Shown one piece after another: positions 1 through 11,780 of a stretch of DNA of 64,000 nt. The notes beneath the pieces are model-generated. The model had not been told where the DNA came from. It worked only from the letters and a program-made list of their open reading frames with translations, and made no database searches. Location: assembly GCA_902595225.1 (NCBI GenBank), contig CACJPG010000004.1, forward strand, positions 21,212 through 85,211. Reading direction: 5' to 3'. Numbering within the stretch: the stretch's first letter is position 1; every line of letters starts with the position of its first letter. This DNA is from an uncultured Thiothrix sp. GTDB lineage: Bacteria > Pseudomonadota > Gammaproteobacteria > Poriferisulfidales > GCA-002705445. A program made the position numbers and the translations under genes.

Positions 1-39
1 CAACTTTATGAAATATTTAAGTCACACGTCTCATGAATA

Positions 40-339
40 TTAAATAAATACGGAAATAAAATATGGCGCCCAAGCATAAATTAAAATTATTATGAAGCCG
101 ATTTCAAAAATCATTACTTTCTTAAATAATATAGACTCAATTTCTGATTCCGAGGAAGAAAATCTAACTATTACCATGACAATATCAAAAAGCAAGACCA
201 TAATATAAATTGGAAGTGCAGCTGGTAATCCAAGTGTGAGTAAAGTTTTTATGGTATTGTCTAAAACAAGCTCAGTATCTTTATCTTGAGCAAAGATTAA
301 AAAAATAAAGCCCAACAAAATAAGCAAAAATCTTAACAA
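40..339 (-). CDS. small hydrophobic inner-membrane protein, function unknown
   Basis: ORF track; several hydrophobic segments; no family recognised. Confidence 0.5.
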   Translation of the reverse strand: MLRFLLILLGFIFLIFAQDKDTELVLDNTIKTLLTLGLPAALPIYIMVLLFDIVMVIVRFSSSESEIESILFKKVMIFEIGFIIILIYAWAPYFISVFI

Positions 340-372
340 TCCGATTTTTTTTATGAATGTATTGATAATCCT

Positions 373-1554
373 TTATCCCTTCATATAATGTTTCATCAAA
401 ACTTCAGCAACCTCTGGTCTAGCAAACTCTTTTGGAAGGCTTTCACCTTTTGATAACATTTCCCTTACTTTCGTTCCAGATAAGAGAACGAAATCTTCTT
501 TAGTATGGTCCTCAACATCTCTCATCATAACTACCTTATTAAGCTTTTTAGAGTATGCAGTATGATCAGCTTTAAAAATCTTAATTAATAAGGCATCATC
601 AGGTATACTATCAAAAATATCTTGAGCATCAAATGCTCCGTAAAAGTCTCCAACTCCAGCATGGTCTCTTCCTACAATTAAATAACTACACCCACAATTC
701 TGCCTAAACACGGCATGAAGTAGGGCTTCTCTTGGGCCCGCATACAACATATCGAAGCCATAGCCAGTTATCATTACATAGTTTTCTGGAAAATAGTGCT
801 CAACCATTGTTCTTATTGCAGTGTCACGGACATCGGCAGGAATGTCTCCTGGCTTAAGTTTTCCGAGAAGCATATGTATGAGAATACCGTCCGCACTTAC
901 TCGCTCACCAGCCATTCTACATAATTCCTCATGTGCTCTATGCATCGGATTTCTTGTTTGAAACGCTACAACATTTTTCCAACCTTTTGACTCAATAGAT
1001 GCTCTGATTTGCATTGCTGTTCTAAAAGTATCTTTAAAATCTATTTCAAAGTAACTAAAATTTAATACTTTTACACTTCCACTTAAAAGAGTTTTTCCCT
1101 GATCGTAAAAAGTTTTTACCCCTGGATGTGATTGATCTTTTGTTCCATAAACTTTTTCTACAACATCGTCAATCTCACTTTGCTCTAATTTCTCAATCTT
1201 ATCAATTTTTTGAATTGCTAAAATTTTCTCACCATCTACGTTTGGATCAATTATTGCAATCTCTTCTCCTTCTTCAAATTTAATTTCTTGATTAGAAATA
1301 TTTACAACTGGTGTTGGCCAAAATAATCCACTTTTTAAACACATATTATCTGCTACCGACAACAGATCATCTTTATTCATAAATCCGTCCAGCGGTGTAA
1401 AGTAACCTGCGCCAAGCATTACTAAGTTTGCTGCAGCTGCTGAAGTTACTTTTAACTTTTTCATAGACTCAGCTGCTTTTAAGAGCGATTCTTTTTCTTC
1501 ATCTGTATTTACTATTTTTGGCGTCAGCTCTTCAGAGCCATGTGGTTTTATCAT
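373..1554 (-). CDS. sat: ATP sulfurylase (sulfate adenylyltransferase)
   Basis: 393 aa; FQTRNPMHRAHE and GRDHAG motifs of dissimilatory-type Sat. Confidence 0.95.
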   Translation of the reverse strand: MIKPHGSEELTPKIVNTDEEKESLLKAAESMKKLKVTSAAAANLVMLGAGYFTPLDGFMNKDDLLSVADNMCLKSGLFWPTPVVNISNQEIKFEEGEEIAIIDPNVDGEKILAIQKIDKIEKLEQSEIDDVVEKVYGTKDQSHPGVKTFYDQGKTLLSGSVKVLNFSYFEIDFKDTFRTAMQIRASIESKGWKNVVAFQTRNPMHRAHEELCRMAGERVSADGILIHMLLGKLKPGDIPADVRDTAIRTMVEHYFPENYVMITGYGFDMLYAGPREALLHAVFRQNCGCSYLIVGRDHAGVGDFYGAFDAQDIFDSIPDDALLIKIFKADHTAYSKKLNKVVMMRDVEDHTKEDFVLLSGTKVREMLSKGESLPKEFARPEVAEVLMKHYMKG

Positions 1555-1668
1555 TTGTTTCCCCTCCGATACTTTTAAAATACCTTATTATAATTTCTTT
1601 ATTATTCTCATTACGGTATGATTGGCATTATATTAATATAATATAAAATAAAACACACTTAAATTAAG

Positions 1669-2334
1669 ATGAAAAATTTTATAGCCCCATCAATATTGTC
1701 AGCAAACTTTGCAGAGCTTGGTAAAGAGGTAGATGAAGTTATATTAGCAGGTGCTGATATTATTCATTTTGACGTGATGGATAATCATTATGTTCCAAAT
1801 TTAACAGTTGGTCCCATGGTATGTAAGTCCTTAATAGACTACGGCGTCAAGAAACCAATTGACGTACATCTTATGACAACTCCAGTTGATGAACTTATAA
1901 CTCAGTTTTGCGAAGCTGGCGCTTCAATGGTATCTTTTCACCCTGAAGCAAGTCAGCATGTTGATAGAAGTATTGAGCTTATTAAAAGTAAAAATTGCAA
2001 AGCTGGCATTGCTCTAAATCCTGCATCACCTCTGTCATTACTTGATCATATTTTAGAGAAAATTGATTTTATCTTAATTATGTCTGTCAACCCTGGCTAT
2101 GGTGGTCAAAAATTTATAGAAAATTCCCTAGAAAAAATTAAAAAGTGTAAAGAAATGATCGATAAATCTGGATGTAATGTTGAGATCGAAGTCGATGGAG
2201 GGATCGGAGTTAAAAATATTAAAAGTATTAGCGATGCAGGAGCAAATATCTTCGTTGCTGGTTCAGCCATATTTAATACCGAAAGTTATAAAGAAGCCAT
2301 TTCTAAAATGAAGCAAGAAATTTCTGCAAACTAA
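1669..2334 (+). CDS. rpe: ribulose-phosphate 3-epimerase
   Basis: APSILSANFAELG, HFDVMDNHYVPNLT, SVNPGYGGQKF, EVDGGI motifs. Confidence 0.95.
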   Translation: MKNFIAPSILSANFAELGKEVDEVILAGADIIHFDVMDNHYVPNLTVGPMVCKSLIDYGVKKPIDVHLMTTPVDELITQFCEAGASMVSFHPEASQHVDRSIELIKSKNCKAGIALNPASPLSLLDHILEKIDFILIMSVNPGYGGQKFIENSLEKIKKCKEMIDKSGCNVEIEVDGGIGVKNIKSISDAGANIFVAGSAIFNTESYKEAISKMKQEISAN

Positions 2335-2339
2335 TCATA

Positions 2340-3806
2340 ATGCAAAAAGATGATTTCATAAAACTTGCAAACGAGGGTCATTCAAGAGTATCTGTTAATA
2401 AAGTAATAAAAAATATAGGTGCAAGTCCGCTAGATACATATAAAAAATTAGAAAGACAAAACTCATTTCTTTTTGAGTCTGGGTCGAATAAGGGGAAATG
2501 GAGTAGATATTCAATTATCGGGACAACTTCGAATGAAAGAATAAAAGTTACAGGAAATTTAATTCAATATGTTGATGGTGAAAAGATAGAGGAATTTCAA
2601 GCTGATGATCCGTTAAAATGGATTGAAAACTTTTATAATGAAAATAAAGTAAAAAATTTACCAAAAGATTTGCCATTTACGGGAGGTCTTGTTGGTTATT
2701 TTGGATATGAAACAATTCAATTTATTGAAAATAAAATTCAAGTGAATAAGGAAGATAGCCTTGGAGTGCCTGATATCTTTTTATTTGTTTGCAACGAAAT
2801 CATAATTTTTGATAATGAGGAAAATGTAGTTCACATTGTTCTTAATAAAAGAACCAATCAAGAAGATAGTTACGAAAGTGCTATTAAAAGAATTGATGAT
2901 CTTGAAAAAATAATCAAACAAAAGACAGCTTTCAAAAATTATAAAAATTCGCTCTCAAAAGATTCATTTTTATCGTCATTTAAGAAAGAGGATTTCTTGG
3001 ATGCAGTTATAAAAACTAAAGAGTATATCTCTGAAGGTGATGTAATGCAGGTTGTATTATCTCAAAGGTTATCAAAAAAATTTGATGGCGACCCGTTAAG
3101 AATGTATGAAGTATTACGAGATTTGAATCCGTCTCCATATATGTATTTTCTAGATATGGAGGGTTTTCAAATAATTGGCTCCTCGCCCGAAATCTTAGTT
3201 AAGTTAGAAGATAAAAAGGTCACTGTAAGACCAATCGCAGGAACAAGACCAAGAGGGGTCAATAAAAAACAGGATCTTGATAACGAGAGCGATCTTTTAA
3301 ATGATCCGAAAGAATTGGCTGAGCATCTAATGCTAATTGACCTTGGTAGAAATGACATTGGAAGAATTTCAAAAGTCGGTACTGTGAAACTTACTGAGAA
3401 AATGATAATTGAAAGGTATTCACATGTGATGCATATCGTTTCAAATGTTAGTGGTGTTATTGAAGATGAAACAAGGCCACTAGATGTATTGAGAGCTACG
3501 TTCCCAGCCGGCACAGTATCTGGTGCTCCAAAAATCAGAGCGATGGAGATTATAAATGAACTTGAACCTTTGAAAAGAGGCATATATTCTGGAGCAATTG
3601 GGTACTTGTCATGGACTGGCGATTTAGATACAGCTTTATCAATAAGAACAGCTATTATCAAAGATAATTCGATTCATGTTCAAGCGGGTGCTGGGATAGT
3701 TTATGATTCAGTACCTGAAACAGAGTGGGAAGAAACAATGAATAAAGCTATGGCACTTTTAAAAGCATCTGAGAAAGCTAATGCTGCAAGTGAGGAAAAT
3801 AAATGA
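2340..3806 (+). CDS. trpE: anthranilate synthase component I
   Basis: [33 protein letters not shown] motifs; next to trpG. Confidence 0.95.
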   Translation: MQKDDFIKLANEGHSRVSVNKVIKNIGASPLDTYKKLERQNSFLFESGSNKGKWSRYSIIGTTSNERIKVTGNLIQYVDGEKIEEFQADDPLKWIENFYNENKVKNLPKDLPFTGGLVGYFGYETIQFIENKIQVNKEDSLGVPDIFLFVCNEIIIFDNEENVVHIVLNKRTNQEDSYESAIKRIDDLEKIIKQKTAFKNYKNSLSKDSFLSSFKKEDFLDAVIKTKEYISEGDVMQVVLSQRLSKKFDGDPLRMYEVLRDLNPSPYMYFLDMEGFQIIGSSPEILVKLEDKKVTVRPIAGTRPRGVNKKQDLDNESDLLNDPKELAEHLMLIDLGRNDIGRISKVGTVKLTEKMIIERYSHVMHIVSNVSGVIEDETRPLDVLRATFPAGTVSGAPKIRAMEIINELEPLKRGIYSGAIGYLSWTGDLDTALSIRTAIIKDNSIHVQAGAGIVYDSVPETEWEETMNKAMALLKASEKANAASEENK

Positions 3807-4384
3807 TATTAATGATCGATAATTATGATTCATTTACTTATAACGTTGTTCAATATTTAGGAGAACTTGGTAGTGATGTAAAAGTTGTAAGAAATGACAT
3901 GATTTCTATAAAAGATATTGAAGTTATAGAGCCTGAAAAGATTGTAATTTCACCTGGGCCCTGTACTCCTAATGAGGCTGGTATTTCAATTGAAACCATA
4001 AATCATTTTTATAAAAAAATACCTATATTGGGCATATGTCTTGGTCATCAAAGTATAGGTGCTGCATTCGGAGGCAATATTATTAAAGCAAAAAAAATTA
4101 TGCACGGTAAGACATCAAAAATTCATCATAATCAAAACTATATTTTTCAAAATTTGCCAACGCCTTATACAGCAACTCGATATCATTCTCTTGTAATTGA
4201 AGAAAAAACTATACCGGATTGTCTAGAAGTAATTGCAAAAACAATTTCGGAAGATGAAAGTGATGATGAAATAATGGCAATTAGACATAAAGAACATCAC
4301 ACTTATGGTGTACAATTTCATCCTGAATCAATAATGAGTGAGCATGGACATCAAATATTAAAAAATTTCCTAGATATAAAATGA
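3803..4384 (+). CDS. trpG: anthranilate synthase component II (glutamine amidotransferase)
   Basis: [27 protein letters not shown] motifs; overlaps the trpE stop codon. Confidence 0.95.
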   Translation: MILMIDNYDSFTYNVVQYLGELGSDVKVVRNDMISIKDIEVIEPEKIVISPGPCTPNEAGISIETINHFYKKIPILGICLGHQSIGAAFGGNIIKAKKIMHGKTSKIHHNQNYIFQNLPTPYTATRYHSLVIEEKTIPDCLEVIAKTISEDESDDEIMAIRHKEHHTYGVQFHPESIMSEHGHQILKNFLDIK

Positions 4385-6192
4385 ATATTAACGAAGCTAT
4401 AGAAAAAATTTCATCAAGTAATGATCTTGAAAAAGAAGAAATTAAAAAAGTTTTTTTAAGTATTATGAAAAATGAATGCAATGATGCTGAAATTATATCA
4501 TTTCTAATGACCTTAAAAACCAAAGGTGAAAGCGTTGAAGAAATTACTGGAGCGGCAGAGGTTCTCAGAGAAATGTCTCAAAAGCTAGAATTGCCATCTG
4601 ATAATTTAGTTGATACTTGTGGAACTGGAGGGGACGGACAAAATACATTCAACATTTCAACTGCTTCCGCAATTGTTGCAGCGGCTGCAGGGGTAAAAAT
4701 TGCAAAGCATGGTAATAAATCTATTTCAAGTAAGTCTGGAAGTGCTGATCTCCTTGAACATGCTGGGATAAATATCGATCTTGACGAAAACCAATCAAAG
4801 AAATGTTTCGAGGATCATGGAATTACTTTTATGTTTGCTCCGAAATATCATAAAGCAATGAAAAATGTCGCAAAGGTTCGAAAATCAATTAAGACAAGAA
4901 CTATCTTTAACGTTTTGGGTCCATTATCAAATCCAGCAAATGCCAAATATCAAATACTTGGGGTTTACGATAAAAAACTTGTTAAACCAATTGCAGAGGT
5001 TGCGAGAGGGCTTGGGATTGAAAGAGCCCTAGTTGTTCATTCTGAAGAGGGTTTAGATGAAATATCATGTGAAAAAGATACATATATAGCCGAATTAAAA
5101 GATAATCAAATTGCAGAATATGTAATTAATCCAAAAGATTTCGGTTTAGAAATATGTTCTCTTGATAATCTTAAAGTTAAAACAGTAGAAGATAGCTACA
5201 AAATATTTTTAGGGATGCTAAAAAACAATAATAAAGAAGCAGTCAATATTGTTTGTTTAAATGCAGGCGCTGCAATCTATGTAAGTGGAATAAAAAATTC
5301 CCTCGAAGATGGAATCAAACACGCAAAAGAGGCCATAGAATCAGGTGAAGCATTAAAAAAATATCAAACAATTGTAAATTCGATGCCAGAAAAAGCAAAG
5401 ACCCCAAAAATTCTTGAAGAGATATTACAAAACAAAGAAAAAGAAGTTAATGAAAGAAAAATAAAAATTCCTTTAGAAGATCTAATTGAGATAGATTATA
5501 TGAAGTCTTTTAAAAGAAAATTTAAACAAGCTCTTCTACAAAAGCTTGAACAAAATAAACCAGCTGTGATTGCTGAAATTAAAAGAGCATCGCCAAGTAT
5601 GGGTGAACTTAATATGAATATTATGCCAGCAAAAGTTGCATCTGATTTTGAAGAAATGGGCGCAGCATGTTTATCGGTGTTGACTGATGCAAAATATTTT
5701 AAAGGTTCGGGTGCTATTTTAGAAATGGCAAAAAAAGGATGTAATCTTCCTATACTTCGCAAAGATTTCATTATTGATGAATACCAGATTGATGAATCAG
5801 TTGTAATGGGGGCAGACTGCATACTACTTATTGCAGCGGCACTTGAAAAAAATTCTCTTGAAAAACTTTTTAAAGAAGCAAAGCAAAGAAATCTTGATGT
5901 CATTGTGGAAGTTCATAATCATGATGAATTAGAAAATGCACTTGAGATTGATTGCGATATTATTGGAATTAATAATAGAAATCTTCATACATTCGAAGTG
6001 AATTTAAATACAACTATTGAATTAGTTAAATATATAAAAGATGATCAACTCATTATTACAGAAAGTGGTATACACAACAGTAATGATGTGAAAACTATGA
6101 ATGCCTGTGGCATCAATACTTTTTTAGTTGGGGAATCTTTGATGACAGCAAAAAATCCAAAAGATAAATTTAAAGAAATATTTATTAGTTAA
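4381..6192 (+). CDS. trpD/trpC: fused anthranilate phosphoribosyltransferase / indole-3-glycerol-phosphate synthase (TrpD-TrpC)
   Basis: 603-aa single ORF; N-half [17 protein letters not shown] (TrpD), C-half [12 protein letters not shown]...[12 protein letters not shown]...GINNRNL (TrpC); no internal stop. Confidence 0.93.
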   Translation: MNINEAIEKISSSNDLEKEEIKKVFLSIMKNECNDAEIISFLMTLKTKGESVEEITGAAEVLREMSQKLELPSDNLVDTCGTGGDGQNTFNISTASAIVAAAAGVKIAKHGNKSISSKSGSADLLEHAGINIDLDENQSKKCFEDHGITFMFAPKYHKAMKNVAKVRKSIKTRTIFNVLGPLSNPANAKYQILGVYDKKLVKPIAEVARGLGIERALVVHSEEGLDEISCEKDTYIAELKDNQIAEYVINPKDFGLEICSLDNLKVKTVEDSYKIFLGMLKNNNKEAVNIVCLNAGAAIYVSGIKNSLEDGIKHAKEAIESGEALKKYQTIVNSMPEKAKTPKILEEILQNKEKEVNERKIKIPLEDLIEIDYMKSFKRKFKQALLQKLEQNKPAVIAEIKRASPSMGELNMNIMPAKVASDFEEMGAACLSVLTDAKYFKGSGAILEMAKKGCNLPILRKDFIIDEYQIDESVVMGADCILLIAAALEKNSLEKLFKEAKQRNLDVIVEVHNHDELENALEIDCDIIGINNRNLHTFEVNLNTTIELVKYIKDDQLIITESGIHNSNDVKTMNACGINTFLVGESLMTAKNPKDKFKEIFIS

Positions 6193-6765
6193 TTGAAAAT
6201 CGAAATTAAAAATTGCAGTCAATGTGGGTCAAGCAAAATTGATTTTGCTATACCGCCCGGTGATAATAAGAAAAGATATATATGTCGGAGTTGTAATTTC
6301 ATACACTACCAAAATCCAAATATTGTTGCAGGATGCATTTTAGAATGGGAAGGAAAAATTTTACTTTGTAAAAGAGCAATTGAACCAAGGCTTAACTATT
6401 GGACCTTGCCTGCAGGTTTCTTAGAAAACGAGGAACCACTTGAATTTGGGGCGGCAAGAGAGAGTAAAGAAGAAGCAAACGCTTATTCAAATGATCTGAG
6501 AATTTTTTCAATATACAGCTTAATTCACATTAGCCAAATCTACATCATGTATTATGGAACCCTAAAAGATGGAAAACATAGCCCTGGGCTTGAAGAGTCT
6601 TTTGAGACAAAATTATATGCTCAAGAGGAGATCCCGTGGGATGAGCTTGCATTCCCAATAATTACAGAGAATTTAAAGTTATTTTTTGATAAAGAAAAAA
6701 CTGATAAACCTCATACCGGAACTGTTGATAAGGTTGGCGATGAATATAAAATAATTCGCAGTTAA
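6193..6765 (+). CDS. NUDIX hydrolase with N-terminal zinc ribbon
   Basis: CSQCGS/CRSCN ribbon; Nudix box GFLENEEPLEFGAARESKEEA; TTG start. Confidence 0.85.
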   Translation: MKIEIKNCSQCGSSKIDFAIPPGDNKKRYICRSCNFIHYQNPNIVAGCILEWEGKILLCKRAIEPRLNYWTLPAGFLENEEPLEFGAARESKEEANAYSNDLRIFSIYSLIHISQIYIMYYGTLKDGKHSPGLEESFETKLYAQEEIPWDELAFPIITENLKLFFDKEKTDKPHTGTVDKVGDEYKIIRS

Positions 6766-6769
6766 TTTT

Positions 6770-6958
6770 ATGGATATATCTGAACAAGCAACATATTGTC
6801 CTTATTGTGGAGAAAGTATTTCAATTTTAGTTGATGGCTCATTAAATTATCAGGAGTATGTCGAGGATTGTGAGGTGTGTTGTAGCCCGATAATAATTAA
6901 TATTGAAATAACATACAATGAAGATATCCTAATAAGTACTAGAAAAGAAAATGAATAA
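6770..6958 (+). CDS. CPXCG-motif cysteine-rich small protein
   Basis: CPYCGESI...CEVCCSPI pattern. Confidence 0.75.
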   Translation: MDISEQATYCPYCGESISILVDGSLNYQEYVEDCEVCCSPIIINIEITYNEDILISTRKENE

Positions 6959-6963
6959 AATAT

Positions 6964-7593
6964 TTGGATATGGACTTAACATTTATACTTGCTGTAGCCC
7001 CACCTCTTTTAATAGTTGCTTATATAATTAAAGCTGATAGATTTCCCGAGCCAAAAGGAACCTGCTTTCTAACTTTCGTTGCTGGAACAATTATTATTGT
7101 GCCTGCAGCAATATTGAATGATAAATTAATTCCCGATGCAAGCTATGCTTATTTGGCAGGCTTCACAGAAGAAACTTTAAAATTTTTGACCATATATTTT
7201 TATGTTAGTAGAAATACAAACTTTGATGAGCCGATGGACGCGATTGTATACGGAACTTTGGTCTCTTTGGGTTTTGCAACGTTTGAAAATCTTCAATACG
7301 TTTATTACTCGGGTGGCTCTCCAGATGCGGTTGCAATCATAAGAGCATTTACCGCAATTCCTTTGCATGCTTGTTGTGGAATTATTATGGGCTATTACTT
7401 TGGTTTATATATGTTTAAAAATAAAGACACATTAAATTTATTCAAATCTTTGTTCTTTGCAATAGGCTTTCATGCATTATATAACTATTTTGCTACACGA
7501 AATGTTTTCCTCATGATTGTTGTTTTAATAATCTTAATTTCATTTGCAAGAAAATTACATGGGATATTAAGAAAAGAACAGATTCTACATTAA
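6964..7593 (+). CDS. PrsW-family intramembrane metalloprotease
   Basis: Multi-TM; GFTEETLK and HACCGIIMGYYFG motifs. Confidence 0.8.
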   Translation: MDMDLTFILAVAPPLLIVAYIIKADRFPEPKGTCFLTFVAGTIIIVPAAILNDKLIPDASYAYLAGFTEETLKFLTIYFYVSRNTNFDEPMDAIVYGTLVSLGFATFENLQYVYYSGGSPDAVAIIRAFTAIPLHACCGIIMGYYFGLYMFKNKDTLNLFKSLFFAIGFHALYNYFATRNVFLMIVVLIILISFARKLHGILRKEQILH

Positions 7594-7619
7594 TTATTTT
7601 TATTAGTTATGTTTTGCCT

Positions 7620-8063
7620 TTACTTTTGCATTTCCTTATACAATCCTTCGCACCACTCCATGTCTGATTTAATAATACCTGACCAGTATTTACCATTCTT
7701 TGTAAAAGCCTCCTTGCCATCTTTAAAATAAATATCTACAAATTTTCTTGTCTGTGTTGAGGAATCTTTTTGAGCTTTCTCACTAGAAATATTGTAAATT
7801 TTTTCACGAAGTAACCATGATATTTGAGTTAAATTTAAATAACGATCTAAATACAACTTTGCCGTCTCCTTGGCTTTAGTAGAACCTTCTTTTTCTAATT
7901 GTGCCCATATGTAAGAAAATGCTGAAGAGCATCTTTCAAAATGGTAAAGCATAGAAACATCACCTTCTGTTGGTACTTGATTTAAAGGCGTAAATTCATA
8001 AGCATTAATATTTTGAGAAAAGAATAAACTTATAAATATTGCTGATATTTTTATTTTATTAAT
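7620..8063 (-). CDS. small secreted protein of unknown function, extended upstream of the ORF-track start to an apparent ATT start
   Basis: ORF track gives 7620-7952. In-frame extension encodes a signal peptide (xNKIKISAIFISLFFSQNINA) with AAAGGAA just upstream of an ATT at 8063-8061. Confidence 0.55.
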   Translation of the reverse strand: MNKIKISAIFISLFFSQNINAYEFTPLNQVPTEGDVSMLYHFERCSSAFSYIWAQLEKEGSTKAKETAKLYLDRYLNLTQISWLLREKIYNISSEKAQKDSSTQTRKFVDIYFKDGKEAFTKNGKYWSGIIKSDMEWCEGLYKEMQK

Positions 8064-8121
8064 TGGCGGTTCCTTTATTTTTTTTTGTATGAATCTAAAT
8101 TACCATGAAATATTGATCTTT

Positions 8122-8421
8122 TCAATTTGCACATGGCGGCGAATCTTTGACATATTCTTCTTTATCTTTCCACTCATTATTGGTAAATAGATGAAGTGAT
8201 AAAGCATGTACTCCGTTTTCTAATTCAAACTTTAAAAGCTCATTGATTCTTCTGTGTCGTTGAACTAATTTCATATCTTCAAACTCATCAGAAACTAATA
8301 TAACTTTAAAGTGCGATTCAGTATTTGGTCCGCTATGCATATGGCTTTCATTAATAACTTCAAGATGACTTAAATCAAAATTATCGCTTAAAGTATGCTC
8401 TATTTTTTTTTCTACGCTCAT
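8122..8421 (-). CDS. bolA: BolA family protein
   Basis: NESHMHSGPNTESHFKVILVS and LVQRHRRINELL motifs. Confidence 0.88.
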   Translation of the reverse strand: MSVEKKIEHTLSDNFDLSHLEVINESHMHSGPNTESHFKVILVSDEFEDMKLVQRHRRINELLKFELENGVHALSLHLFTNNEWKDKEEYVKDSPPCAN

Positions 8422-9224
8422 TAATTTATTCCAAATAAATTGGTGTAATTTTTGTAAGTTATATCACATATATGATCATAAGATTGATTTCTGTATTTTG
8501 CTACCGTTTTTGCAATCTCTGTTAAGTAAGCTGGTTTATTAAAGCGTTTCATCTCAGATGTAATGTGTGACTCTCTTGAAGATACAAAAGGAGATAAATA
8601 TGGAGAATCAGTCTCAATAAGGAGCTTGTCATCGGGTATAATATTGATGAAATCTCTAAGATGCTTCCCTCGTCTATTGTCGCATATCCATCCCGTTAAA
8701 CCTATATAAATACCTAAAGATAAGTAATCTTCTAATGCATTTTTTGTTCCAGTAAAGCAATGCACTACAACCTTCTTACAATCATTAATATTTTCACTTA
8801 ATATTTTATGCATCTGATGGAAAGCATCTCTTTCATGAACGAATAACGGAAGGCCTGTCTCTTTTGCTAAATCTATGTGTTTTGCAAATACCTCATGTTG
8901 GATTTCTGGTGAAGAAAAATTTCGATTAAAATCTAGTCCGCATTCCCCAACAGCTCTAACATTTTCACATTTGATCAATTTTTGTAGTTCTGCGTAACTA
9001 TTCTCATCCCACTCTTTAGCGTTATGGGGATGATAGCCAGCTGTTGAATAAAAATTGTATCTTTGTGCAAGTCTTTGACATTTCTTGCTAGATTTTAAGT
9101 CATTCCCAACTAAAACCATTTTGGTGATGTTTTTTTGATTGGCCTCTTCAATAATGGAGTCTTCATTACCAGAAAAAACCTCGTCTGTAAGATTTACACA
9201 AATATCAACTAAATTTTTGCTCAT
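8421..9224 (-). CDS. TatD-family deoxyribonuclease
   Basis: GECGLDFNRN, HCFTGT, LIETDSPYLSP motifs. Confidence 0.9.
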   Translation of the reverse strand: MSKNLVDICVNLTDEVFSGNEDSIIEEANQKNITKMVLVGNDLKSSKKCQRLAQRYNFYSTAGYHPHNAKEWDENSYAELQKLIKCENVRAVGECGLDFNRNFSSPEIQHEVFAKHIDLAKETGLPLFVHERDAFHQMHKILSENINDCKKVVVHCFTGTKNALEDYLSLGIYIGLTGWICDNRRGKHLRDFINIIPDDKLLIETDSPYLSPFVSSRESHITSEMKRFNKPAYLTEIAKTVAKYRNQSYDHICDITYKNYTNLFGIN

Positions 9225-10024
9225 AAAATTTTGCTACAGTCACAATATGTTCTGTCAATTGAATTAATTACAACTTGGCAGTTCGGGCACAAATTTTTAT
9301 ACGTAGGGTTTAATTCTTTATCTATCGTAATTCGATCATCAAATACAAAACATTCTCCATCCCAATGTTTACCATCTGTTTCAATTAAATAATTAATAAT
9401 ACCGCCCTTTAATTGTCTAAAGGAGTTAATACCATTTTCAACTAGATAACCTTGTGCTTTTTCACATCGAATTCCGCCAGTACAAAACATAACGACTTCC
9501 CCGTTGATATTTTTTAGCTCATCAGATTTGTTAGCAAAATCTTCAAATTTTAAAATATTCAAATTTTTTGCATTTTTGAAAGTACCTATATTAATTTCAT
9601 AATTATTTCTTGTGTCTAACAAATAAATTTCTTTTCCGTCATCGAGTATTTTCTGTAATTCCTTTGGCTCAATATAATTTTTTTTAATTTGCCCTATGTT
9701 TTTAATATTTTTCTTAATACTTATTATTTCAGGCTTAATCTTTATTTTTAATTTCTTGAAAGGTGGTTTGTCTGAATATGTGTGTTTAAAGTGAATGCCT
9801 GAGAGTATTTTGTGATTTTCAAAGAATCTTTCTATATCGCTAATTTTATCTTTAGGTCCTGCCAAATTGATATTAACCCCCTCTTTTGCTAAGTAAATTG
9901 TCCCGAGGACTTTACTGTCGTCACAGACTTTACTAATTTCTTTAAAGACTTCGTTAGGAGAGTCAATATCTACAAACTTGTAACCTGTAGAATTTAGACA
10001 TAGCTGCTTTCTTTTGCTCATCAA
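9221..10024 (-). CDS. trhO: rhodanese-domain tRNA uridine(34) hydroxylase (TrhO/YceA family)
   Basis: LLDTRNNYE...[12 protein letters not shown] motifs; C-terminal Cys cluster. Confidence 0.85.
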   Translation of the reverse strand: MMSKRKQLCLNSTGYKFVDIDSPNEVFKEISKVCDDSKVLGTIYLAKEGVNINLAGPKDKISDIERFFENHKILSGIHFKHTYSDKPPFKKLKIKIKPEIISIKKNIKNIGQIKKNYIEPKELQKILDDGKEIYLLDTRNNYEINIGTFKNAKNLNILKFEDFANKSDELKNINGEVVMFCTGGIRCEKAQGYLVENGINSFRQLKGGIINYLIETDGKHWDGECFVFDDRITIDKELNPTYKNLCPNCQVVINSIDRTYCDCSKIL

Positions 10025-10539
10025 AAACCTTCTGTAGAGGTAAATAGACCAACTCTTAAGTCTTTTGCCATATATATTTCTCTGCCGTCGACAGACACAA
10101 TACCATCCCCAATACCCATGATAAGCTTTCTAGTGATTAATCTTTTAATATTGATTTTATATGTAACCTTTTTAGCAGTTGGAAGAATTTGGCCAGTAAA
10201 CTTTACCTCTCCAACTCCTAAAGCTCTTCCTTTACCTGGATATTGTGACCAGCCTAAGTAAAAACCAACAAGCTGCCACATAGCATCTAGGCCAAGGCAA
10301 CCTGGCATAACTGGATCGTTTATAAAATGACAATCAAAGAACCATAAATCCGGCTTTATTTCTAATGATGCGTCAATATAGCCCTTATCATATTCACCGC
10401 CTGATGAACTAATTTTTGAAATCGTATCAAACATCAGCATGCCAGTATTTGGTAATTGAGCATTTCCCTCGCCAAACATATTCCCTTTTGCGCACTCCAA
10501 AAGTTCCTCGTGCTTATAAGAGTTTTTTTGTTCTATCAT
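10021..10539 (-). CDS. fabA: 3-hydroxydecanoyl-ACP dehydratase/isomerase
   Basis: 172 aa; [25 protein letters not shown] motif. Confidence 0.93.
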   Translation of the reverse strand: MIEQKNSYKHEELLECAKGNMFGEGNAQLPNTGMLMFDTISKISSSGGEYDKGYIDASLEIKPDLWFFDCHFINDPVMPGCLGLDAMWQLVGFYLGWSQYPGKGRALGVGEVKFTGQILPTAKKVTYKINIKRLITRKLIMGIGDGIVSVDGREIYMAKDLRVGLFTSTEGF

Positions 10540-11510
10540 TAAGTTTGCTCCGGTTGCGCGTGCAGTATGACAGGTTTAAATTCGGTTAATACCTTTATTC
10601 TATCTAAAGCCAACCTCAATTCTCCAATATTATTCACCGATGTAAAGCCAGTCTCTTTTATAACATCTTGATATGATGATGTAGTATCTCCAAATATTAA
10701 AATTTCATCGTCTTTTATAAGGCTTCTAATTTTCCTTAACTCATTAGGTAAAAACTGCTGATTACCATTAGGGTCAACGACTACCATAAGTAAGTTACAT
10801 CTTCCTTGCTCATAACTAAATAAAACTTCATCTGCTGAAGTTGATGTGCCGACATAAATTGGCATCCAATCAGAATCTTCGCAAACCAGGCATAATCTTA
10901 ACATACTTAAATTATCATTATGTGAAATTGGAGAGATTATTAATACTTTGTTGCTAAGAGGTTTTTTATTTTTACTTGAGTTAATAAGTAAAAAGGATTG
11001 CATAAGCTCTACAACAAATTTTTCCTGTGATTGACGAAAAGATCCAAGTCTGCACTCATCTCTAACGTGCTGAATTAAAGGTGCAAATAAATCTTCAAGT
11101 AAAAATACTGGACCAAGCTCTTGGTAAGCTACTTCGAATAACTGAATTAATTTAGATGCATCCAATTCTCTAATTGCTTCAATCGAACCATCGAAATGTT
11201 CCATTACTGAACCAGTACTTGGTCTATTTGCAAGAGAAGCTTTCCCAACTGTTGCGGATTCATCAGATTCTATTAAGTCTTCTAAATTTTGAATATTTAA
11301 TTTTGCAATATCACCAATTCTTCTACCCCCACTTATTATTCTTTGGAGAAGCATTAGTTTTTTTACGTCATTATCTGAATATAATCTTCTCCCATTCGAA
11401 CTCCTGATTGGTTTGACTGCTTTATAACGTCTCTCCCAAGCTCGAATAACATCCGTACTTAACCCAGTCCTACGCGATACTATTTGTATAGGATGTTTTG
11501 TTTCACTCAT
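10539..11510 (-). CDS. MerR-family regulator with C-terminal B12-binding-like domain (degenerate)
   Basis: N-term [43 protein letters not shown]-term Rossmann-like domain without a clear DxHxxG. Confidence 0.8.
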   Translation of the reverse strand: MSETKHPIQIVSRRTGLSTDVIRAWERRYKAVKPIRSSNGRRLYSDNDVKKLMLLQRIISGGRRIGDIAKLNIQNLEDLIESDESATVGKASLANRPSTGSVMEHFDGSIEAIRELDASKLIQLFEVAYQELGPVFLLEDLFAPLIQHVRDECRLGSFRQSQEKFVVELMQSFLLINSSKNKKPLSNKVLIISPISHNDNLSMLRLCLVCEDSDWMPIYVGTSTSADEVLFSYEQGRCNLLMVVVDPNGNQQFLPNELRKIRSLIKDDEILIFGDTTSSYQDVIKETGFTSVNNIGELRLALDRIKVLTEFKPVILHAQPEQT

Positions 11511-11736
11511 TTATAATTCCTTTGTATAATAAGCTTTGTAGGGCATTTGATATTTAAAACAGAAGAGTGTACATAACATAAACAATCTGATAATGTCTTT
11601 TGTTATATATTTGTCAAACATATTGTCAACCTTTTGTTATAGATAATAGTTTGATTATACATATCTGTAAAGCTATTGTCCATAACAATAGGTAAATAAA
11701 AATGCAAAAAAGTATTTCCTTTCTTTATGGGTTTGC

Positions 11737-11742
11737 TATACT
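11737..11742 (+). promoter_or_regulatory. candidate extended -10 (TGCTATACT) for the AlkB-like gene
   Basis: TGnTATACT 39 nt upstream of the ATG, weak -35; AAGGAGG Shine-Dalgarno follows. Confidence 0.45.
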
Positions 11743-11780
11743 AATTCGGTACTTTTCATTCATTCTGTAAGGAGGACGTA

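Noticed and set aside
3167-3661. 164-aa antisense ORF inside trpE
   Set aside because: Lies fully within a well-supported gene; composition typical of an antisense shadow frame.
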